A stretch of DNA of 22,752 nucleotides from NCBI GenBank assembly GCA_000437855.1, contig FR902177.1, positions 1-22,752 on the forward strand, written 5' to 3'. This DNA is from Clostridium sp. CAG:567 (lineage in GTDB: Bacteria > Bacillota > Clostridia > TANB77 > CAG-508). Position 1 is the stretch's first letter. Every line of letters starts with the position of its first letter. The notes beneath the pieces were generated by a model that ran no database searches, was not told where the DNA came from, and saw only the letters and a list, made by a program, of their open reading frames with translations. Position numbers and translations under genes: made by a program. Positions 16,710-22,752 of the stretch are shown here, in pieces.

Positions 16710-16728
16710 TTTTTTATACAATTTGTAA

Positions 16729-17769
16729 TCAGATAACTATATAATTATATGCAGATGCACGAATTAATCGATTTGTAATAGCAAGTCCTAGTCCTTCATT
16801 TCCGACACCTTCAATTATTATTAAATCAACATTCTCTTTATCTGCTCTTCTCAAAAAAGTAAATATATTTTGTGCCACTTCATCTAAAGAACTTCCCATA
16901 TTCCACTTATGTTTTGAAATATATCTATCTATATGCTCACCTTTTGCTAAAACTAAAACATTTTCATTCTGCTCAGTAATTTCATTTATCTTTTCAATCA
17001 TTTTATCAGCGTTTTTGCTATATACCATTACACACTTTGTATTTGGTGCATAATGTTTATATTTCATTCCAGGTGATGAAACAACTTCATCCTTTTTAAC
17101 TTGTCCTAATACATTTTTGTCAACTTTAACCTGATTTGCAACTGTTTCCAATTGTTCTTTTGTTATTTTTCCTGGTCTAAGTATATTAATGTTTTCCTCA
17201 TCAACTTTAATAACTGTTGACTCTAAACCTATGTCAGTTGAACCTCCATCTAAAATATACTCTACTTTACCATCAAGTTCTTCAATAATATCATCTACAT
17301 TTGTTCCACTAGGTTTTCCAGAAACATTTGCACTAGGAGCTGCAATTGGAACTCCTGATTTTTCAATCAGCTTTTTGGCAATTAAATTGCTTGGCATTCT
17401 AATTCCTACTGTGTCTAAATTTGCTGTTACAACATTTGGAATTATCTCATTACTTTTACGTTTAAATATTATAGTAAGGGGACCTGGCCAAAAATTTTCA
17501 ATTAATTTTCTCTCTAAATCCGTTATTTCTTCAACTATTTCTTCCACCATTTTTATATCAGAAACATGTACAATTAAAGGATTATCCTGTGCTCTACCTT
17601 TTGCCTCAAATATCTTTTTTACAGCATTTGCATCTAATGCATTAGCACCTATTCCATATACTGTTTCTGTTGGAAACAATACTAAATTTCCCTTTATAAT
17701 TTCATCAGCTGCTTCTTGTATTTCTTCTTCTTTAATTTCATTTATTTGGTTTGAATATTTTGATAACAT
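16729..17769 (-). CDS. sua5: L-threonylcarbamoyladenylate synthase (Sua5/TsaC family)
   Basis: Sua5 makes threonylcarbamoyl-AMP from threonine, bicarbonate and ATP for the t6A modification at position 37 of tRNAs that read ANN codons. The YrdC domain (about residues 12-200) shows LVLFPTETVYGIGANA, KGRAQDNPLIVHV and APSANVSGKPSGT. A C-terminal Sua5 domain (about 220-346) follows, linked by SPGMKYKHYAPNT, which marks the Sua5 rather than the short TsaC type. Length is 346 residues, normal. ATG 17769 follows AAAGGAAG. It lies 47 bases after the restored comEC end and is probably cotranscribed with it. Confidence 0.93.
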   Translation of the reverse strand: MLSKYSNQINEIKEEEIQEAADEIIKGNLVLFPTETVYGIGANALDANAVKKIFEAKGRAQDNPLIVHVSDIKMVEEIVEEITDLERKLIENFWPGPLTIIFKRKSNEIIPNVVTANLDTVGIRMPSNLIAKKLIEKSGVPIAAPSANVSGKPSGTNVDDIIEELDGKVEYILDGGSTDIGLESTVIKVDEENINILRPGKITKEQLETVANQVKVDKNVLGQVKKDEVVSSPGMKYKHYAPNTKCVMVYSKNADKMIEKINEITEQNENVLVLAKGEHIDRYISKHKWNMGSSLDEVAQNIFTFLRRADKENVDLIIIEGVGNEGLGLAITNRLIRASAYNYIVI

Positions 17770-17816
17770 CTTTTTCTTCCTTTTTTATTTTTCCTATATA
17801 TTATACTACTTTTTAG

Positions 17817-20250
17817 TTATTTTTCAATATCTAGCCTTTTATTCACATTTACTTTGCCATTCTTTATTGTAATAGTTATCTCTCCATGTAAATCTGTCCT
17901 ATATATTTCACAACCGCAATTCATTTAGTCTTTCTAAAACTTCACCATTCGGATGTCCAAAAGTATTTTTTTCCCCAACTCCAATAAGTGCTATTTCTGG
18001 TTTAACCATTTTCAAAAACTGTTGTATTGAGGAACTTTTTGAGCCATGATGTGCAACCTTTAATATATTTGATTTTAATTTTTCTGTTTCTTTATATTTC
18101 CTTATTATCTTCTCTTCAGCAACCTTTTCTATATCTCCAGTAAATAATATGCTATACTTTTGAAAATTAAATTTACTAACAATTGAATTATTATTTAAAA
18201 TATTTTGCTTTATTAGGTCACTATCAGGAAATACAATCTCTAAATTGCAATATTTATCAATTACAATTTTGTCACCTGCTTTAACTTTAATAACATTTGT
18301 ATGTTTTGAATCTATTAATTTTAAAAATTTATCAAAGTTTTCTGAATCTTTGCCTTGTTCTCCTATAATTACATTTTTTACTCTTATATTTTCCAAAATT
18401 GTGAATAATCCTTGGCAATGATCTGAATCAAAATGTGTAAATAATAAATAATCTACATTCAGAATTGATTTATTTAATAAATATGGTAATAAAGTTTGTT
18501 TTCCAACATCAAATGTTGCAAATTCACTTCCTCCACCATCAATAATAATTTTCTTTTTAGATGGTGTTGTAATAAGTGTACTATCTCCTTGTCCAACATC
18601 TATAAAATTAATTGTTAGCTTATTAGTTGGCAAGATTGTAAATATATAAGGTAATATAATAAAAAATATAAGCAAAATAATTATTTTTTTATATTTGTTT
18701 TTTAATATTGGGTATATTTTTAGGATATCTTCTTTAAAAAAATACATTATAATAATCAAATAATAAATTATAATTTGCCAAATTTTTGGCGTTGGTATTA
18801 AAAATTTAGTTAAAGGTATTTTGCTTGAAATCTTTGCAATGAAAATAAATATTTTTAATAATGGCTTTAATAAAAAAGCAACTACATAGGCAATCGGCTC
18901 AATAATTAGTGAAACACAGAAAATCATCCCTAAAATCAAACATATTCCCATTATAGGCGTTGCAAGTAAATTTGATATTATAAATGTTAACGATATAGTA
19001 TTAAAATGGTAAGCCATAATTGGTATTATAACTATATTAGCTGCTAAAGACATTATAGTGGTTTGTTCTATATATATTAATGTTTTATATTCACATTCAC
19101 TATATTTTTTTGTTGTTCTCTTCTTTTCTTTCTTTGTCGACTCTTTTTTCTTAGTAATACCTTTTAGCTTTAATCTAATATTGTATAATAATTCTACAAA
19201 TACTACTATACCAATAGTACCTCCAAATGAAAGTTGAAATCCAATATCAAATAATGAATATGGATTAAATATTAATATTACAAGTGCACTCATTCCCAAA
19301 TTATTAAATGTATCTGATTTTATAAACAAAATCTCGGCAATTAGTTTTAATATTGCCATTATACATGCTCTCGATACAGAAGGAGTACAACCTGCCAAAA
19401 ACATAAAGCACACTAAAAGTATACATATACAATATCTTGCCCATCTCTTGTGTATTTTTAAACAAGATAAAAAAGTTGAAAAGCCTAGTAATATGTATGA
19501 TATATGTGCTCCAGAAATTGCAAGTGTATGTGATAAGCTTGCCTCTCTAAAATACAATTCTGTCTCACTACTTATTCCAGCTTTTTCTCCTAAAAGTAAA
19601 CATGCACATAATCCAGCCTCTTCTTCCGACAAAATTTTATATATTCTATTTATTAAACCACTTCTAAAATCATTTATGAATTTACTAAAAATATTAACAT
19701 TATCTCTCCCTAATATTTTTATTTCTTCTTTTTTAGTACTGACAGTTCCACAAATTTTTTTAGTTTTCAAATAACTACTATAATCAAATCCCCCTTCATT
19801 TCTCTCAGTATATGGTGCTTCAAAACTAGAATTAAAAGTTATTTCATCTCCAAATTTTAATCCTATATACTCTTTATTTCCTTTCACATCACAAATAAGA
19901 TTAAACTTTTTTCTTTTTACTTCTCCAGTTTTGAAATTATATGTTTTCACTACTCGAATTTTATATTGTGTTTTATATTTCTTTTGATTACCATTTGATA
20001 TAATAATACCCTGTATTCTTATTTGTTGTTTATTATATGTCTTTTTTATTTCTAAGTAATTGTTTTCTAAATAGCAAACATAAACACTAAATATTATTAT
20101 AAAAAACATTAAAATTCTTATGTTTTTATTATGTTTTATATAAATAATAATTATAAATCCTACGCACAATAAAAGAGCTATACTTTTTAAGTATAGCCCT
20201 ATTATAATTCCTAAAATTGCTCCAATAGCGGCAATACAACCTGGTCTCAT
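17817..20250 (-). CDS. comEC: ComEC/Rec2 DNA uptake channel with C-terminal MBL-fold domain, needs a +1 frameshift at CGG (codon 779)
   Basis: ComEC forms the channel through which single-stranded DNA enters the cytoplasm in natural competence. The order is an N-terminal membrane helix pair, an OB-like DUF4131 region (about 50-170), the competence membrane domain (about 205-500, with LSHTLAISGAHISYILLG), and a metallo-beta-lactamase-fold domain (INFIDVGQGDSTLI, FTHFDSDHCQGL, VAHHGSKSS, FGHPNGEVLERL). The zero frame ends ELRL-TGA at 17908. Skipping the C of CGG at 17916 gives ELGCEIYRTDLHGEITI, the conserved ComEC tail, ending at TAA 17817 (810 residues). The frame opens at TTG 20256, but ATG 20250 has better spacing to AAAGG. 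The gene follows the NlpC/P60 gene with a 27-base gap. Confidence 0.88.
17914..17916 (-). other. Proposed +1 recoding site, CGG (comEC)
   Basis: In frame: GAA TTG CGG TTG TGA. Shifted: GAA TTG (C) GGT TGT GAA ATA. The shifted reading supplies the conserved YRTDLHG ending of the MBL domain. This is the only site with GGT instead of GGA. Confidence 0.82.
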
Positions 20251-20277
20251 TTTCAACCTTTCTATATAGTGCCCCTA

Positions 20278-21645
20278 TTAAATTAGTCTTAATGCTGAAT
20301 AAAATCTTCCTTTATAAATCGTTTTAAAACTTGATATTTCAACCGCATAACATGTTGTTGATGCATGAATAAAATTATCATTTCCAAGATATATTCCACA
20401 ATGTCCTATCCCTTTTCCCGTTTCATAATCAGTCAAAAAGACTATATCTCCAACTTGCAATTCACTGTATTTAGTAATTTTCTTTCCTTTTCCACATCTG
20501 TACTGAGAATTTGCTCCATGTGGAATATTGATTCCAAAATGCTTATATACGTACATTGTATATCCTGAACAATCAAAAGTTCCATTTGATCCGTCCCCGC
20601 CATACACATATTTATATCCTAAATATTTTTTAGCGTATGCAACAATATCAGTACCTTTTATTGTTGTATTATCATCTTTGGTTGTATTATTACTTGTAGA
20701 TACTTTTGTATCTTCTTTAGATGTATTTTTTTCTGTTGTTGTTTCAACTTTTTGCGTTGTCTTGGTTTCTGTTCTTGAAACAGAATTACTTCTTGTTGTC
20801 ACAACTTTTGAGTCTGATACAAATTCTTTTGAAACATATCCTGTAGTATTTCCAGTTTTTACTTTATACCATTCTCCATCTTCACCAATTATAGTTAATT
20901 GTGTATTTAATGATAATACTTTTACTATGTTATATGAAGTTCCAGCTCCTTTTCTCATATTAACAGAACTTTCACTTATATATGCTGTTTTTTCTGTATA
21001 TGTATCTGTGTTATTATCTTGATTATCGTTTTTATTATCAGATGTTGTTGGTGCTTTTGTATCTTCTAAATACTCTGTCCTTACCCAACCACAATTATAG
21101 TCTGTTTGTATATAAGACCATCCTGAAATCTCGTTTACTAGTACTACACTTTTATTCTTTTTTAAAGTTTCAATATTACTTGAATAGATTAAAGGTAATA
21201 TTTTAACTGTAGTATCTTGTTTTACTTTTTTATACACAATCGTATCTGTTTCTTGATTTTCATCTTTATTATTCTGTCCAGTAGTTTCGTTGGTAGTTTC
21301 TTCGTTTGAAGTATTATTTGATACTACTTGGTTATTATTTTCTGTGTTATTATCAGTTGTTGTTGTTTTCTCTTCATTTACTATTTTTACATATTCTTTA
21401 CTTACATAACCTGTGTATGTTTTATATTTAATTTTGTACCAATCGCCTTCTTCTGAAATCATTTCACATTCAACGCCTTTAAATAGCATAGCTACTACTT
21501 TTGAGTCTGTTGAAGGGCTTTTTCTTATATTCAAAGTATCTCCAGTAACTTTCAAAGTCGTTGCAGATTTAGAAATAGTTGATATTGTTAAAACAGTAGC
21601 TGCCGTAAGTGTAAAAGTTATCAATATTTTTTTTAAATTCTTCAT
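20278..21645 (-). CDS. Secreted SH3-repeat NlpC/P60 cell-wall hydrolase
   Basis: A 455-residue secreted endopeptidase that probably cuts peptidoglycan stem peptides. It has a signal peptide (about residues 1-27, cleaved near SKSA), then three bacterial SH3 domains (about 30-93, 135-198, 217-281; LNIRKSPSTDSKVV and VNMRKGAGTSYNIVK are typical) joined by Thr/Asn-rich linkers, and an NlpC/P60 domain (331-455). The catalytic residues are visible: Cys359 in FDCSGY, His415 in GIGHCGIY and His427 in NFIHAS. ATG 21645 follows GGAGAG. A strong sigma-A promoter lies upstream. It is the first gene before comEC. The second SH3 domain is the least typical. Confidence 0.92.
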   Translation of the reverse strand: MKNLKKILITFTLTAATVLTISTISKSATTLKVTGDTLNIRKSPSTDSKVVAMLFKGVECEMISEEGDWYKIKYKTYTGYVSKEYVKIVNEEKTTTTDNNTENNNQVVSNNTSNEETTNETTGQNNKDENQETDTIVYKKVKQDTTVKILPLIYSSNIETLKKNKSVVLVNEISGWSYIQTDYNCGWVRTEYLEDTKAPTTSDNKNDNQDNNTDTYTEKTAYISESSVNMRKGAGTSYNIVKVLSLNTQLTIIGEDGEWYKVKTGNTTGYVSKEFVSDSKVVTTRSNSVSRTETKTTQKVETTTEKNTSKEDTKVSTSNNTTKDDNTTIKGTDIVAYAKKYLGYKYVYGGDGSNGTFDCSGYTMYVYKHFGINIPHGANSQYRCGKGKKITKYSELQVGDIVFLTDYETGKGIGHCGIYLGNDNFIHASTTCYAVEISSFKTIYKGRFYSALRLI

Positions 21646-21700
21646 TAAAAGAACTCTCCTTTTTCAATATTAAAATTATTTTGTTCTTTGGTACGAATAT

Positions 21701-21729
21701 AGTATATAATTAAAGTCTAAAAATGTCAA
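21701..21729 (-). promoter_or_regulatory. Sigma-A promoter for the NlpC/P60 gene
   Basis: Minus-strand -35 TTGACA (21729-21724), 17-base spacer, -10 TATACT (21706-21701), 55 bases before the ATG. It probably also transcribes comEC and sua5. Confidence 0.8.
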
Positions 21730-21743
21730 TAAAATTAGATGAT

Positions 21744-21784
21744 AAAAAGCAAGGTGTCACAATTTCTTGTAACCCTTGCTTTTT
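21744..21784 (-). terminator. Intrinsic terminator after tuf
   Basis: The stem AAAAAGCAAGG (21744-21754) pairs with CCTTGCTTTTT (21774-21784), with a long loop. A T run closes the minus-strand transcript. Confidence 0.8.
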
Positions 21785-21804
21785 TCTATATTACATAATT
21801 TAAA

Positions 21805-22752
21805 TTAAGCAATAATTTCAGATACAACACCTGAACCTACTGTACGTCCACCTTCACGAATAGCGAATCTTAATCCGTTTTCGATAGCGATTGGAGTGAT
21901 AAGTTCGATAGTCATATCAACGTTATCTCCCGGCATAACCATTTCTGTTCCAGCTTGTAATTCGATAACACCTGTAACGTCTGTTGTTCTGAAGTAGAAT
22001 TGTGGTCTATATCCATTAAAGAATGGAGTATGACGTCCACCTTCTTCTTTAGTTAGAACGTATACTTGTGCTTTGAATTTTGTATGTGGATGAATTGTTC
22101 CAGGTTTTGCTAATACTTGACCTCTTTCAACTTCGTTTCTTTGTGTACCTCTTAATAAGATACCAACGTTATCTCCAGCTTCTGCTTGGTCTAATGTTTT
22201 TCTGAACATTTCAACACCAGTAACAACTGTTTTCTTAGATTCTTTAGCTAAACCAACAATTTCAACTTCGTCTTGAAGTTTTACTTGTCCTCTTTCAACT
22301 CTACCAGTAACAACTGTACCTCTACCACTGATTGTCATAACGTCTTCAATTGGCATTAAGAATGGTTGGTCAATTGGTCTTTCTGGAGTTGGAATATAGC
22401 TATCAACAGCATCCATAAGTTCTTTGATTGGAGCATATACAGGATCATTAGGATCTGTAGATGTGCTTTCTAGAACTTTTAATGATGAACCTTTAATTAT
22501 TGGAATCTCATCACCTGGGAAATCATAGCTTGATAATAAGTCTCTAACTTCCATTTCAACTAATTCTAGTAATTCTGGATCATCAACCATATCGCATTTA
22601 TTTAAGTAAACAACGATATATTTAACACCTACTTGACGAGCAAGTAAGATGTGCTCTCTTGTTTGTGGCATTGGGCCATCAGCTGCAGAAACAACTAAGA
22701 TTGCTCCATCCATTTGAGCAGCACCAGTAATCATGTTTTTAACATAATCAGC
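21805..22752 (-). CDS. tuf: Elongation factor Tu, C-terminal part (5' end outside the window)
   Basis: EF-Tu carries aminoacyl-tRNA to the ribosomal A site as a GTP complex. The visible 315 residues begin in the G domain (ADYVKNMITGAAQMDGAIL) and include the guanine-specificity motif NKCD, the domain 2 stretch GRGTVVTGRVERGQ and the C-terminus IREGGRTVGSGVVSEI. About 85 N-terminal residues, including the P-loop, lie beyond the right edge. The base composition is less AT-rich than the neighbours, as usual for a highly expressed gene. It contains two out-of-frame CGG triplets but no in-frame one. Confidence 0.97.
   Translation of the reverse strand, partial: ADYVKNMITGAAQMDGAILVVSAADGPMPQTREHILLARQVGVKYIVVYLNKCDMVDDPELLELVEMEVRDLLSSYDFPGDEIPIIKGSSLKVLESTSTDPNDPVYAPIKELMDAVDSYIPTPERPIDQPFLMPIEDVMTISGRGTVVTGRVERGQVKLQDEVEIVGLAKESKKTVVTGVEMFRKTLDQAEAGDNVGILLRGTQRNEVERGQVLAKPGTIHPHTKFKAQVYVLTKEEGGRHTPFFNGYRPQFYFRTTDVTGVIELQAGTEMVMPGDNVDMTIELITPIAIENGLRFAIREGGRTVGSGVVSEIIA

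Noticed and set aside
17189..17872. Long plus-strand open frame of 227 codons, and similar frames at 3959-4411, 4658-5095, 8173-8781 and 20528-21022
   Set aside because: They are antisense to well-supported genes, lack ribosome binding sites and have compositions typical of reverse-strand shadows.
454..17916. Simple reassignment of CGG to another amino acid
   Set aside because: Reassignment would keep the zero frame, but the zero frame ends within 11 codons at all four sites and only the +1 frame continues the protein.
454..17916. Known frameshift types: RF2-like CUUUGA with internal Shine-Dalgarno, or A-rich -1 slippery sites as in dnaX
   Set aside because: No such motif lies at any of the four sites, and the shift is +1 with CGG, not a stop codon, in the A site.
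454..17916. CGG read as Arg followed by skipping the next base
   Set aside because: It would also restore the frame but would put Arg where all four families conserve Gly; not formally excluded without peptide data.
1..22752. CRISPR arrays, insertion sequences, prophage genes and tRNA genes
   Set aside because: I saw no regularly spaced repeats, transposase or phage proteins, or cloverleaf-type sequences; the window is core chromosome.

Overview
The window comes from a low-GC, spore-forming Firmicute, most likely an uncultured member of the Clostridia. The DNA is strongly AT-rich. It carries the Gram-positive gene order ftsQ, two DUF881 genes, sbp, ftsA, ftsZ, spoIIGA, sigE, sigG, ymxH, with SpoIIGA, sigma-E, sigma-G and a BofC-like protein as sporulation markers. 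All genes are on the minus strand except clpE-like and pgsA.

Layout from left to right. 1-323: no gene; two strong tandem sigma-A promoters fire leftwards out of the window, probably into an rRNA operon. 324-4383: ymxH, sigG, sigE, spoIIGA, terminator, ftsZ. 4435-8687: ftsA, sbp, two DUF881 proteins, ftsQ. 8809-12939: murA, topB and a DUF3298-type membrane protein. 13154-16071 (plus strand): a ClpE-type AAA+ unfoldase and a PgsA-type phosphatidyltransferase. 16085-21645: a BofC-like gene behind a sigma-G-type promoter, the t6A enzyme Sua5/TsaC, ComEC, and a secreted SH3/NlpC-P60 hydrolase. 21805-22752: the 3' part of tuf.

The central discovery is a recurring +1 reading-frame break. Four genes (ymxH, sigE, topB, comEC) are each split by one extra C placed directly before a GGN glycine codon. 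In all four the zero-frame codon at the break is CGG, and a stop follows within 2 to 11 codons. Skipping that C, or reading CGGN as one four-base glycine codon, restores the full conserved protein in every case and puts back a glycine that the family conserves. I read every other recognisable gene here for CGG and found no in-frame CGG, although the trinucleotide occurs 37 times out of frame. The simplest reading is that CGG is unassigned as an arginine codon in this organism and triggers +1 recoding (CGGN = Gly). With 4 of about 21 genes affected, this would be genome-wide. Sequencing error is the main alternative; it would have to act only at this one type of site, and identical contexts without the insertion exist in the window.

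Regulation readable from the sequence includes a Spo0A-type promoter with a long spacer before spoIIGA, a sigma-A promoter with three phased 11-bp repeats before ftsA, a sigma-G-type promoter before the BofC-like gene, and intrinsic terminators after ftsZ, murA, topB, tuf and between the convergent pgsA and bofC-like genes.
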